Assembly: GCA_001683735.1 (NCBI GenBank)
Contig: LUGG01000002.1
Coordinates: 930,001 to 994,000 of the forward strand
Source of the DNA: Grifola frondosa
Taxonomy: Eukaryota > Basidiomycota > Agaricomycetes > Polyporales > Grifolaceae
Reading direction: 5' to 3'
Length of the DNA stretch: 64,000 nucleotides
Within the stretch, counting starts at the first letter, position 1; each line of letters opens with the position of its first letter. Below the pieces are notes generated by a model. The model made no database searches, had not been told where the DNA came from, and was given only the letters and a program-made list of their open reading frames with translations. Below are positions 11,823-23,572 of this stretch, in pieces. Made by a program: the position numbers and the translations under genes.

Positions 11823-12817
11823 CTAGGGAACAACAGGCACAGGCGCCGTGTACGTCACCGCACGGGCACGCATCCCGGGGGTGCCTGCACGGACGAGCTC
11901 GATGAGGCGCGCATGCTTACGCGCGGCAGAGAGGAAGAGATTGTCCGCGGCACGGGGCGGTGGAGGCTCGAGTGCGATGCGCTGGAGCGCCGGGTTCGCT
12001 GCGGGCACAAGCAGTGCTGTGTTCCACACGGCGGGGAGCGCGGTGCGCAGCGTGTGCAACCGTGGCGCAGAGGCGAGCGCAGTCGTAAGATGGGTGGTAG
12101 CAGGGGAAGGAGACAGGCGGAAGGCGATATGGACGGTTTCCTGTAAAAGCGAGCATCAGCATCACACACACGGCCATCAGCGAAAATTTTCGATGCACTC
12201 ACGAGATTCTTCCAAGTGGAGATTGCCTTGCCCAAGTGCTCGAACACGAGCGTAGGCCGCGCCTGGGTGAGGTAGGCGTACTTGTGGACGATCAGGTGTC
12301 GCACGTCGGGTATGCATCCGAAGCTCTCGCAGAACTGCGCAACGCGCTCGTCTGCTTCCCTATCGCCTTCACTGTCACTCTCCTCCGAGCTCACCGATCC
12401 ACAAGCGCTCCCGCCCAGTTCTCCGTTGTCCACGGTCAACTCGAGCGTTTCAAGAAGCGGGCAGTAGCGCGCAACGTCTGCGAACGCCGGGAAGGTGCCT
12501 TCGACACGGATCGAACGGATACAGACACCGAGCGCTGGGTCTGCACGAAGGGTCGCAGCAAGGCGGGCGGTGGCGCGCGGTGTGCGAAGGACAATGTGGC
12601 GGTATTGGATGGGAGTAGCAATGCGAAGCCATGTCCGGGAGACCAGAAGGGGAGCCAGGTGAGTGGGCGGTAGGGGCGAAACGGGAGGCTGTCGGGGGTA
12701 TGGGTGCCATGAAGGGCGGGGCACTAGCTCTGAATGCTTGGGAGGGGGCGAAGCGAGGACAAGCTGGAGGACACGCTCCAAGAGTTCTTCAGGAATGGAG
12801 GCAAGCGTGGCGGGCAT
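11823..12817 (-). CDS. F-box domain protein
   Basis: The N-terminus MPATLASIPEELLERVLQLV, followed after a proline-rich insertion by APLLVSRTWLRIATPIQYRH, has the spacing of fungal F-box proteins. These act as substrate receptors of SCF ubiquitin ligases by binding Skp1. The rest has leucine-patterned segments (ARYCPLLETLELTV, DVRHLIVHKYAYL) of the kind found in degenerate leucine-rich repeats. One intron is clear: donor GTGAGT after GKAISTWKNL and acceptor TTTTACAG, about 12203 to 12143. It joins to ETVHIAFRLSPSPATTH and ends VTYTAPVPVVP with TAG at 11825-11823. An acidic, serine-rich stretch (SSEESDSEGDREADE) sits mid-protein. Agaricomycetes carry hundreds of such genes; the target is unknown. 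Confidence 0.72.
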
Positions 12818-13125
12818 GGTGCGGAGTTGCGGGCTGGTGGGAGAGATGGTGGGTGGTCGAGAGGGAGATTGGGAGGTCGCGAACAGATATAGAGACGTGC
12901 GGGAGAGAAGGGCAGCACGTGTATCGCTGAGGACAGCAGGAGTGGACCAGCCGGCGGGATCTGCACTAGGTGATTTATAGTGGCGTCCTAAGCGCTTTCG
13001 GAATAAGAGCTGTGCAAAAAAGCAACAAAGACTGGACTTGATGCGGTGCAGACGGGGAGCTCGGAGAGGATTAGTACAGGCAGATAGATAGCACAGCTCG
13101 GGGGCGTATTTGTCAATGCTCGCAA
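12818..13125. other. Promoter region of the F-box gene
   Basis: This is the 5' flank of the minus-strand F-box gene. A poor TATA match (GATTTATAG near 12970) is the only visible element. Confidence 0.3.
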
Positions 13126-13410
13126 TTAATGCTCACAATGAAGGGTGAGTACAAAAGAGAGGCGAGGGGTGGGTATGGACACAGGTGGCGGTGTCGGAGG
13201 CCTGGTTATACTTATAGGACTGGCTCGGACTGAGGCTCGGTCGTCAGACGGGGTCAAAGAGAAATCGAAGACGGGTGTGCTGGCAAGGAACGATGATGGC
13301 ACCAGAACCGAACTCAATGAGTCTCGCGACCCGGTGGCTGACCCCGCGCTGCCCTCCCAAATCAGGTAGTCCTCGTCCAAATCAAGCATCATCTCACTCC
13401 CACGTCCCAT
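13126..13410 (-). CDS. Possible small acidic, serine/proline-rich protein
   Basis: This uninterrupted 94-codon frame starts MGRGSEMMLDLDEDYLIWEG and is rich in Ser, Pro and Thr (PPTPPPVSIPTPR). The biased, low-complexity composition looks more like a protein than a random frame, and it lies upstream of the F-box gene on the same strand. It could be a small gene or the last exon of a longer one. I do not recognise it. Confidence 0.25.
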   Translation of the reverse strand: MGRGSEMMLDLDEDYLIWEGSAGSATGSRDSLSSVLVPSSFLASTPVFDFSLTPSDDRASVRASPISITRPPTPPPVSIPTPRLSFVLTLHCEH

Positions 13411-14640
13411 CTCCGATCTCCGATTCGATTCCCACCTTCCTTTCCGGGCTTACCGCCGGCTACCAACACCTGCGCTTGCCGCCATCATCCTCCCCTGACT
13501 TTATTTTTTCTTACTGCCGCGACGTTCTGATAAACGCATGCTTCTGTTCCATCATACATATTGTCCCCCGTATCCCTAGCGATCCCTCGTCAGAAATCGC
13601 GAGAACATTGCCATTCGCATCCCCGTCCTGTCTCCGTTGTCCGCCTGCTCGCGCGCTTGACTACGACAGCCGCCCTTCAATTCACCACAACCCGCCCGAA
13701 CGTAACACCGCCGTTGTCAATCTACCTCTTGTCGCGCTCGCGACCACCGAGGCCAGCAATTGCACCCCCATATCAGACTACAGACTGCTTGAAGCGCGTC
13801 GCGCGTTGCCCACGACCGAGTACAATCCTGAAAAGCCCGGTCTTGGTACCCAATACTTACTCGCTCCCCGCTGTGGAGCTAGTGAGTCGACGTTCAGAGT
13901 AGCTTGTATTGTCGTCAACGTGAAACTTCCCGCCGAGTACCGCCTACACCTAGAGGAGGAATACGATATGCAAAGACAGTCAGTGGATACCGTTACCCCC
14001 CGCGGGACGTCGCTGCGTTTCAGTCCTGGTAGAACTGACCCTGTACGACATCGCGCACGCTGTCCATGGAGTTTGGGGGGTTTTGATCATGCTTTCGACG
14101 CGAATGTTAGTCACCTTCTATCGGCCGCCCGTGCAATCTCCCTCTTCTCGCAAACGACGCGAGAGCTCTTGTTCTGCTCTGATGCTGCCAGACTATCTGA
14201 TCCGCTACCCTTCTGCGACACAATTTCTCAAATCCACCTCGGAACTCCGGAGTTTGCTTGTATTGGTCATCTTGACCCGTGCCCAACCTACATCGCTCTG
14301 GACAATACGCCCTCGGCGTGTTGGAACATTAGAGAGTTAGGGCACCGCTCGGCGCTCACCGAAGGAATTCTGTGAGTCGATCGTCTCCCATGGTCGGGCC
14401 GCCACCATGCCGGCGCGGCAGGGTACAAGACCAACACAATTAACACGCCCGATCCGAGTCTGTGTATAGTGTGTATTGTGTGTCCACATGTACGCGCACG
14501 ACCAGCCCGAGGTCTCAAGGTACTGTATCGGGGACGCAGCTCAACCCCGCGGTGTTCCCCTAATCCGAAACTCGGATTGAACCCCGATGGAAGGTCAATT
14601 TCCATCGGTGCAAGTTCGTTGCTGCCTGCGTGAACTTGTT
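13411..14640. other. Long open frame of doubtful coding value
   Basis: A plus-strand frame stays open from 13275 to 14375, but its translation has no family signature and is rich in Ser, Pro, Arg and Cys. A second frame around 14030-14340 contains a hydrophobic stretch (AHAVHGVWGVLIMLS), which could be part of a spliced membrane protein. A CT-rich tract at about 13480-13515 would suit a plus-strand promoter. I cannot assemble a convincing gene. Confidence 0.3.
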
Positions 14641-14662
14641 GACGCGATCATATAATGTGCGT

Positions 14663-15111
14663 CGAGACCTATGTAATTATGGCGGATCCAGAGCGGAAGC
14701 TGCAAGGGCGCTGTGCGTCACGACACGTATTAGTTGTACGCATGCACGATCGCGTATAGCCTGGATGTGGCTGCGGACTGTGCCCTGCACATTTATTGTT
14801 GAACTGAGTATGCATGCATGCGTGCGTGCGTGATCGTTGCTCAATTGTTTTATGGAATTTAGACCGCGCGTGGAGTTTGGATTTCCGCGTTCGTCCTCGG
14901 CTTGAAGCTTGTCTAGGAGAGTACACCTCAGGATCCGACGTTGAGCCATAAATGATCTCGCCCTGCACATCGGGAGTCGGGAGGCTCGATGACGGACTTT
15001 GCGGCGCATCAATGAATCAGAGTCATCGACTGTGCAGGCGAGTCCCTGCATGTCTTCGATCATCATGGCGCCGATTCGGATAACCAGGGACTGACGATAC
15101 TAAAAAAATAG
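14663..15111 (-). repeat. Direct repeat R2, unit 1
   Basis: This unit of about 450 bp is duplicated at 15125-15498. Both begin with TCGAGACCT and end in an A-rich ...AATAGAC. On the minus strand both encode a similar short peptide: SLVIRIGAMMIEDMQGLACT here and SLVVRIDATMIEDMQELACT in unit 2, followed by a shared RHRASR. It may be the duplicated exon of a small unknown gene, or only a duplicated non-coding segment. Confidence 0.8.
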
Positions 15112-15124
15112 ACTCTGCACATTC

Positions 15125-15498
15125 TTCGAGACCTGTTGCGGCGAATCCAGAGATGAAGCTCGAGGGCTGTGCATCGCGACACGTAGCTGTGCGCATGTAA
15201 GATCACGTACAGCCCGGATGGTGGCTGCGGACAGTAGTACTGCCCTAGGTGGGCACATCTATTGTTGAAGTATACATCATAGCTCGGTAGAGTACATACA
15301 CCTCAGGATCTGACGTTAAACCACAAATGACCTCTCTCCCCTTTGGAGCCTGCACCTCGGGAGGCTCGATGACGGATTCTGCAGCACATCGATGGGTTAC
15401 AGGCATCAATCAACGTGCAGGCGAGTTCCTGCATGTCTTCGATCATCGTGGCGTCGATTCGGACAACCAGGGACTGTGATACCAAAACAAAATAGACA
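15125..15498 (-). repeat. Direct repeat R2, unit 2
   Basis: This is the second, shorter unit. Compared with unit 1 it lacks the stretch containing GCATGCATGCGTGCGTGCGTG and nearby sequence. The 60-codon minus-strand frame (15485-15303) starts MVSQSLVVRIDATMIEDMQ. Confidence 0.8.
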
Positions 15499-15939
15499 AA
15501 AAGCTATTTATCCATGTAGTGGCGACAGGGATGGCAGCCACAAGGTAAGTGTCTTCGTGGCGCGCACAGGTGACAGAGCATATGCACGATCGAGCGCGGG
15601 ACGGCAGCCACTGCGGTACCTCGCCTCACGTCCTCTGGGCCCGGGACGGATGAACGAGACTAAGTAGTGTTATGGAACGGCGGTGGCACCCCGGCCGTCG
15701 ATGTATGATGCATGGGATTCGTCAGATCACGATTGGCATGCCATCGGGACGGCGGCGTTCCATTTTCCCTATTGTGAACAGTGTGTTGCCCGATCTGGTT
15801 CGTGTTATGCGGGGTTCTGCCAGAGCAGTAATATTGCTGCGAGGACGGGCCGTTAGGGAAGCTGTAGCACAACAAGGTGTATTGCGACGTAAAATCGCGA
15901 TGCGAATTTATCGATTATCCCGCGAACGGACACTTCGGA

Positions 15940-16925
15940 GATGTATATTGGGACGTATCAAGAATGGACCTGGACGGAGTTGTGCCACTCCCGGCCCCGA
16001 TCCACTCTGTTGAACGTCGACCACTGACAGTCTGTCCAAGATACACGTTCGAAACGAAGTACGAACGGGACGATCAGGGGGAGATAAAACTGGAGGCCAT
16101 GTCTTTCCGAGTCTCCCGAACACGGGCAACCCTTGCAATGGGCGAGGGCAGCGCATTCGGAGTCGATCCTAAATCCCAATCCGAGATCCGAGAGGAGCTC
16201 ATCGCATGCATGCAGAGGTGACCATAAATCAGCAACGCCGCATGCGTCTTCATTAACATTCCGTCTTGGTGATGCACAGGGTTCGCGCGGCGCATCTGAT
16301 GGGACTGCTTCGGTGCGGTTGTAACCGATAAGTTCGATAGTATCAAGAAGGGCCCTGAGATCGTACGCACCTCCATTGAAAGGCGACATTCTGGCCTACC
16401 AGTGACATATGGCAAGGTCCGACGAAATGTTCCCACCCGGGCCTGCCACCGTGCCGGAGATGTTGGTTCGCAGATCATTGTGCAAGACCTGTGCAAGGTC
16501 ATGTCATCGAACCTTCAAAGTGGCTGTATCGACGTGGATTCGGAGGAGACAAGCGCTTACGCAGCCAAACTCGTGAATCCGGCTCTGATCTAGTCAAGTA
16601 TATCTATGTCATTGTCCCGTAAGTACCATTTGAGAAGTAGCGGATTATACATTGACTTGTATTCTGTAGCTCACGACAACGCGGTTAGTATCGCCCATGT
16701 CCTCCACCAAGATATCAGCGACGTAAGCGTGCCCGTCTTCAATATTTGATATTTGAAAACACAACTGCGTGGACGACGGAAGCTGTGAAATGAGAGGCAA
16801 TGGATATCGGCGCAATACCATTGCTCAAGCGCTCAATGATGAACTCCGGTTTTCTGGTGATGATCAAACCCGGTCGATCCGCTGAACGAGCTAAGTTGTC
16901 GTAGTTCCATGGACAATATTTTGTA
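15940..16925 (+). pseudogene. FunK1 kinase relic (copy 1)
   Basis: Scattered pieces match the other FunK1 genes of this window in order. FGVDPKSQSEIREELIA resembles the N-terminal helix of the copy at 41827; WDCFGAVVTDKFDSIKK corresponds to WDRSGAVVSEKFDLKK there. ESGSDLVKYIYVIV is followed by an intron-like GTAAGT...TGTAG and then AHDNAVSIAHVLHQDIS, which corresponds to the catalytic HRD region but with Gln replacing Arg. Near 16840-16910, LNDELRFSGDD and FHGQYFV match the C-terminal part. The activation segment between about 16730 and 16840 is missing and stops interrupt the frame. This is an old, internally deleted fungal protein-kinase (FunK1) pseudogene. Confidence 0.75.
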
Positions 16926-16929
16926 GTGA

Positions 16930-19900
16930 CGCCGTGAATTGTACTCCTCCGATATACGCATGCGCGCTCCTAGGAAGTCTTTCAATTAATGGAAGATGAT
17001 GTTCGACATGGCGACACATGTCGGGGCGATGAGCTAGTTGAAGAACCGTACACTAGTTCCTTGCGGATGTAGCGGTGCACAGTGGAATTTAGACAGTCGT
17101 GGCGTAATTCACAGATCGCTACAACAACAGATCACTCATTATGACTGGCCAGTGGAAGACACGTTCTGAGATCGATTGCCAAAGGACTAGGGCAACAAAG
17201 ATGCGGCAGTGGCATGGCCTTCAAATCTCTGTCTGCTCGCTGTTAGCATTTCTATTAACATCGTACTTGTGTCGCTTGTATCTTGGCATTCACATGTGTT
17301 GTATACTACGTAAGGTGTACCTATAGAGCCAGATGTACATGCCACGCCGGAAGTCGTGGCGCATGCGATATCCGCCGTGAGCTTCTAATGAGGATGGCCC
17401 GGCTTTTCTGTGAGGTAAACAAACCTGGAATCGACGGACACCCACACAGAAAAGCTCATTTGCGGGCGTCGGCGGCATGGCTGCCGCCGCACACTGCAAG
17501 TTCGTCATTGGATCGCTCCTCGCCGTCTATGCCGTCGGTAGCGAACCAGATGCCGAACGCCTCTATGGGCTCCTTCTCCTGATCGACGCAGTGCCATCAC
17601 TACAGCATGTGTAGATGTTCCGAACACGCGACTCCTCCGCCTTCTGCTGCGCAGTCGAGAGGTGATAAGATTCTGTGTGCGAGATAGATAAAAATGGGCC
17701 GGAGCGTCAGTGTGCTCAATTATTAATTATCCGTGAGGGTTTTTGTTCTGTCTCAACTGGTGCCATCTGCTACACACGTGCATGTGAGATATTCATGCTG
17801 AGCATATCGTCCTGAGGCGGCCAATCCGGCCTGAGCTTGGCTCTTCCATGCAAAAGGACCCCACACGATATCGAGAGATGACGTGCCGCTGTCTGGAGGT
17901 GGAAACTAAGCCATGAGTAAGTTTGAAGAAGTGAACGCAAGAAGCTGACACCGAAGGCATGAATGAGCAAAAATAATGCAAATGCGAAATTCGAGATCGT
18001 GTGAGATCAGTCAATCACCCAGCTGTGCAATCTCTCAGTTTCTAAAACCACACACTCAAAGACGGAATGCGCACCATCGTCAACTAACCATTAGCGTAGT
18101 CGATGGCCTTGAGACCTGAACCTCCTCACCGACGCCGACGATGGCTGCCCGGGGCTAACCACCTCAGCAGATTTGTGGCCATCAGAGAGTTGCACAAATG
18201 ACATGGGAAATCCAGATTCTATCCATATCGCATAGTCTTATGGCATGAAAAGACAAGCACAAGCAAGTGTTGCCAGATCGCGACTCGGAGTTGGCCACAT
18301 CTATTCCAAGGTTCTTCAAGGGGAAAAAATGACGATCAAGGCCGCTGTTTGAAGAGCGAACATAAGAGTAGATCATTGATAGCGGCAAGAAAAAGTAGAT
18401 TGGATTTGGATGTATGCACGATTGATGCATGAAGCGTGTGGGATGAACTCGAGTTCAAGCAGGTCGCGCGTGTCGGAGATGGCGTGACCTGGTGCGGAGC
18501 GCGACCCTCCTTCCTCGCCACAACGGTCGCCACTCCAGCTTTCTCATCTCTTGCTGCAGCTATTTGGTCTCGACAGTTGGTGTTTCTCCCGGTACATAAC
18601 GCGCAGACATTCTGTGGCCGGATCGCCCTATTTTCGTTTGCGGTCAAAAACGTCTGGGAATTTCATGGCGACCTCTTTTGCTCATGGCACATTTTCCTAC
18701 ACATCGACGCCGTCGTTATCTGGCCGGACACAACGATTGCCTTATCCCAATACATCGCGGTGCAATGACCGAATTTCGGGATGTTCATTTGCGGCCAAAA
18801 AGTGCTAGATCTTCCTCAGTCACTTCATCTCGTTCCTCTGTGCATCACCACCTCGCGTGGTTTTCTGTCTGGATCAGGATGGACATCAGAATTGAAAAAA
18901 CTCTGGTCTCGATATAGTAACCACAGGAATTACAGACAGCATACTCAACTTGCCACATTCATCATTCCGCTGGGTGACAAGGCGTTGTATTTTTCGCGGA
19001 CTGAGACGCAACGACGCGGGTTGCATTCACGCCGTTGGATGCGTATAGGCTGCAGGGTGGGGGCACATCTTGAGAAATCAAGTAGCGGTGTGTCTACTTT
19101 GTTGTTGCGGTCTCACACTTTTCACTGGTATGTGGTTCATTGTGGTTTGCTGGTCCTTCTGGGCTGTATGCCGTGGCGTTTGAGGTTGGTCCGCTGTGCG
19201 CCGTTGGTGCCCGCCTTCCTATCTCGAACGGCTTCGGGACAGGTGGGCTTGGGAATCTTGAATTTGTCTGGAATGTGTTGCATTCTCTTGACCTATTTGG
19301 TTGCTTGACTGCACTCATATTCAAGCATTTCATGAACAAGGAGGTCTATCGAGAGTACGAAAGTCACGCACCGCGTCCTCCTGGATTGTGATGACCACGT
19401 GACAATGGTTATGCCTGCGGTCACACTCGGTGACACATGTCGTGTCGGGCATACGGCTGGATATTCGAGCAGGGCTGCAGTGCCAGGGTATCTGACGGGA
19501 TCATGCATATAAATGAACGTTGCACATAGGTGTAAAGATGTGCATGACACTCAGAGGTTTCTCTCTGCATTTGTGCTCGTGCTCGATTTGTGGCGGGTGG
19601 GTCGAGTGTCCTTGGGGCGGGATGACTCACGTCTTTTTCTGGACCGACGAATATTAAAGCTGAAATGGCCGCCACTATATGTGCGCGCATAATGAATCTC
19701 CGTTTCCATGTCTCCTCTTTGACAAGAAGCTCGAAAATGGCGTACATGGAATTATCTAACCCGCCTTTTAACGCCCCTAGGCCTGAATCAACCCCGTCGA
19801 CATGAGCTGCTCCTTCTTTGCGATAAGAAAGGCTATAGAAACCAACGGAGTTTTGCTTCAGTGAAGATCAGGTCGATTCCAGTCGAGATCGAATCACAAT

Positions 19901-20194
19901 CGCGGAGGTAATTCCTGCAAGACACGGGGAAAAGATCAAGAGCGCAGGGCCGCCGCGTCGGTCACAACAGGTAATAACCGACCCTGATGTATCTCTCACC
20001 AGCCCTTGAGACCGTCGCTTCTTCGAGAAGCTCCCCGCTCTATTTAATGAATTTTTTCATTCTGTTGTTCTTTCTCCTCTTCTCCCATCTCCCCTTGCTC
20101 CCATTCTTTCATTCTATACCTTTTCTATATTGTACTGCACCTCTTGTCCAGTACACCGCATCAAACAAGATTATTCGAGTTCCCTCTATCGTTT
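16930..20194. other. Gene-poor region, nothing recognised
   Basis: This is about 3 kb of short frames on both strands. A few have protein-like composition: AAAHCKFVIGSLLAVYAVGS at about 17470-17600 (+), and GPSGLYAVAFEVGPLCAVGA at about 19145-19205 (+). None extends, splices convincingly or matches a known family. A strong CT-rich tract at 20065-20150 is the promoter of the next gene. Confidence 0.4.
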
Positions 20195-20848
20195 ATGCAA
20201 GGCGTCAGGCCACCGTACCCCTCATTCACCCTCGTAATGACCTCCGCCGGTTACTACCCCCCATATTCCTCTCGTTTACCATCCTATCGTTTCGGTCATG
20301 CGGAGAGATATCATCCGTATCCGAGGGTCTCGCGTCCCCTCGATGACCGTCTGATGGTGAGTTCAACACACCTCCTTTTCGTGATGGGGAGATTTATCGC
20401 AATTGACTGAACCACAATGATGGACGCATTGACAGAGAACGGTCGACTATCGGTACGTGGACGAACCAACGTTGGAGGTGCCCCCATCCGCAGCGCGCTT
20501 AGTATGTCGCCACGTTCTTTCTTCATGGCCTGCTCGTTCACGGGTGGTTTGTTGATATTCTAAGCGCCCCGTAGCCAGCTGCGAGGAGGATCCCGATGGA
20601 GATGTGTCCACACTCGCACTGGACGGCGAGCCTATCGCTGAGAATGCACAGGCAGAGGATGATCTTCGCGCGGAACGTCGTTCGAAGTTCGCCCGGGTTT
20701 TCAGGGTCAGTCAGTAACTGATGCATTTCTGTTGCATTGACTGACAATTTATCTCCAGGTGCTGCTTCTCTTGCTGCAACACAAATACCTCTCGCTCAAA
20801 GTCGTAAGAGCTCCAGCAGACGATTCTGAAAAGCATGTGCTTGGATGA
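20195..20848 (+). CDS. Small four-exon protein of unknown function
   Basis: Four exons (20195-20356, 20436-20501, 20565-20705, 20759-20848) join in frame across three short GT-AG introns into a protein of about 152 residues. The first exon is Tyr/Pro/Arg-rich (AGYYPPYSSRLPSYRFG, HPYPRVSRPLDDRLM). The third is acidic (SCEEDPDGDVSTLALDGEP, AQAEDDLRAERRSKFARVFR). The last begins with a leucine run (VLLLLLQHKYLSLK) and ends after DDSEKHVLG. An internal Met (MTSAGYYPP) is an alternative start. The gene follows an unusually long CT-rich tract, typical of well-expressed basidiomycete genes. No domain is recognised. The exon structure, not homology, is the evidence. Confidence 0.5.
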
Positions 20849-22244
20849 GTTCACTATCTTGCCTGTGTACTGCACAGTCCCATAAAAATTCGGGCCTAAC
20901 AGCTCGACCACCGTTGCGTAATATGAAGATGTATAACATTCTTGCTTGTATCCGTTGTGCTCACGAGTTTGGTGTGTGTAACATAGACTTTGTATCAAAA
21001 AAGAAATACACCCACTCCCCGTACAACCTCCGTAGGTTGAATAGCAAGCATCACTGAACATCTGTACGACTACCTACAGCAAGGATGCTGCGCTCGTGGT
21101 CATTCATTCATAACACTTCGTTCCGACGCTCTGCATGCTGCTGCTGATAGACCCACCGAGCCCGAAAAATGGCTACCAGCTTAAGCACATTTGCCCACTC
21201 CGTTGATGATCGAAGGGGCCGCAGCGTTTGTACAGGGCATCGCTCAGTTTTGGGAAGGCGTTGCGGAAGAGCCGTGAAAGGCGGTAGGGATTTGCGGGCT
21301 TCAAGTCCTGCTCGTGTGGCACCTAGATTTCATAGGCCCAAACCACAGGCTCTGCAAATTGTCCGACTAGATTGAGACGTCCTTCACAACGTCCTCGGAC
21401 GAGGAGCCACCATCCACAGAAGGAAGTAACAGCCGCGTCGATCTCGGGCAGCGACGAGTGAGTTGTGCGAGAACGAATATCGATGGGCGGACAGTAAGAT
21501 CGCCGTCAGTTTCAAGGGTCAGTCACGAGAGGAGTCCTGGCCATGCAGTTTATCTTCGTCAGAAATAGATGTGTCGATGTTGTTGAGATATATTTCGAGT
21601 CGTTTCAGCCTATGTGAGCAGTGAGATAATCACCCAGTGGTTTCTCTGCCTCATCAGCCTCACTGTATTTGAGGCTGTCATATGCAAAAAACAGTCTACA
21701 CAACGAGTCGGCGCAGGTCAATGACAGTGTATCCATGAGAGAGCGGAGATGGTGTAGTCTCCAAACCGTCCGTGCGCAATTTCAAAACCCTCTCAACGCA
21801 AACGACTGATAACGATCATGAATCGGGTGACTTGTGACTCCTGGGCATCAGAGATCCTCAGGTGTTCCAAGGATGGTAGGTGGTGGTTAGAAAAGTCGTG
21901 GTCGTGTTCGCCTAGGCGAACTAGTTATTCCAGCGTTGAAATCGAATGCAAAACGATAAGGGACCACCCGGGGCTTCCTCACATCGTTGTTCCGGATATT
22001 TAGATATGTCCAACGAACGATGAACAAACCAAAGCATTTCGGTTACTGACTTGTTCAAAAAAAACCCCAATATTTCGACGGAAACATAGCCAAGCATGTT
22101 ACTTGGGAACCTTTGATATGTAGATATCCTAATCTTTGCAATTAAGATTGATTGCGGAGCGAGCTAGTCCGCTGTACTCGTGCATGGCGTACCTTGACTG
22201 TCATCTTCCCAGCAAGGGACACCGACCACTCGACAAATAATAAT
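20849..22244. other. Intergenic, nothing recognised
   Basis: Short unrelated frames on both strands; no family motif and no repeat seen. The AT-rich part near 22000-22150 lies directly downstream of the alcohol dehydrogenase gene and probably contains its 3' end signals. Confidence 0.4.
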
Positions 22245-23572
22245 TCAAGGGATTATCACAGCCCTGAACCGCGCCGAGCTGCGACGGTCGAACGCCTCCT
22301 GAGCTTTGTCCAGCGGGAACCGCTCAACCATGCACTTGATGCCGTGCGCCTTCGCAAATGTGACACAGTCCTCACTGTCCTTCGCGGTGCCCGACGGCCA
22401 TCCCCGCAGCGATAGGCGCTTCGAGATTAGTGCAGCTATATTCCAGATTGCTAAGTACTTTTCCGGATTTCGTGAGTGACAAGACACCTACCCGGGGGAA
22501 GCTGAAGTTCTCCCAGGCCAACGCGAGCAGAACAAGCTGCCCATCAACGGCAAGCCCCGGAATGAGAGTCTCGATAGCATGCGGGTTCGGCGCAGTGCAC
22601 AGAATCACCTTAGCCCCGCCGAGAGCGCTCAGTGCCTTGCCCTGGTCGACTTTTGACCCGTCAATGTACTCATGTGCACCGAGGCTGCGCGAGAGCTCTT
22701 CCTTGGCAGAGGAAGATGACAACGCGACGGTACGGAAGCCCATATGACGTGCGAACTGGAGTCCGAGATGGCCAAGTCCTCTGTATGTAGGCATGAGACT
22801 GGAGTAAATTAAAAGGCTATCACGATCACGTACCCAATGCCTTGCACGGCGACATACTCCGGAGGCTCGACGCTCATGTTACGAAGTGCATCTGAGTATC
22901 GGGAGAAATTAATTAGATGTGATTGGAAGCTGCGAAGCGTTACTTACTGAACGTAGTAATACCAGCGCACAGGAGCGGCGCCGCCTCCGCGGGGTCGAGA
23001 TCGTCAGGGATGTTCGCGCAAGCCTCAGACCTCAGTGTCACGTACTCTGCGTACCCGCCGTCTGTGAATATGCCTGCCGGACCAACATTCAGTGAGGTTC
23101 TGATTACGATGTACGTAATATACACGAACCATTGATTCCTTCCTTTTCGCAAACCATGAAGTCTCCAGAGCGACAGCTGTTGCAGACAAAGCAGTGACCA
23201 CCGTGCCAGCCGGAACCGATGCGCTGTCCGACCTTCCACAGTTTCTCGGCGGGCGACACCGCGATTATGTCGCCGATGATTTCATGTCCAGGAACACGCG
23301 GGAGCCCCGTCGGCCAGGGCTGTTCTTGCACGATTTCGTCACTGATAAAAATTTTAGCAGCTTCAAGCAATATAAGGGACCATTGGGAACACTAACCTGG
23401 CGCAGACACCGCAGGCGAGGACCTTGACGACAATCTCGCCTGCCTGGGGATCTTTCCACTGGACGTCAATTTTCTGAAGCTTTCCTTCCTTCTCAATAAA
23501 TGCGTATGCCGTGTAGGAGGCAGGGTGGGGAGCTGAGAGGGGCGACATGATAGATTGGTCTTCTGATGACAT
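22245..23572 (-). CDS. Zinc-dependent alcohol dehydrogenase (CAD-like)
   Basis: This is a medium-chain, NAD(P)-dependent zinc alcohol dehydrogenase that interconverts alcohols and aldehydes. Six exons assemble cleanly: 23572-23397, 23341-23130, 23073-22948, 22891-22834, 22780-22488, 22435-22245. Landmarks are CGVCASDE (catalytic zinc ligand), GLPRVPGHEIIGDI, GSGWHGGHCFVCNSCRSGDFMVC (the cysteines of the structural zinc lobe), GGYAEYV and the cofactor motif GIGGLGHLGLQFA, which is formed only after removing the intron at 22781-22833. The C-terminal part has LRGWPSGTAKDSEDC and FRAVIIP. The order resembles the cinnamyl/mannitol-type alcohol dehydrogenases. The fifth intron uses donor GTGTCT. 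A fragmentary copy with the first and last exons lies inverted at 40984-41280. Confidence 0.88.

Noticed and set aside
11805..12059. Arginine-rich plus-strand frames opposite the F-box gene
   Set aside because: They are antisense shadows of the F-box exons; the minus strand has the splice signals and domain.
13275..14375. A 366-codon plus-strand open frame
   Set aside because: It is long, but the translation has no domain-like pattern, its composition resembles translated non-coding GC-rich DNA, and another frame in the same stretch looks at least as protein-like. It was not called as a gene.
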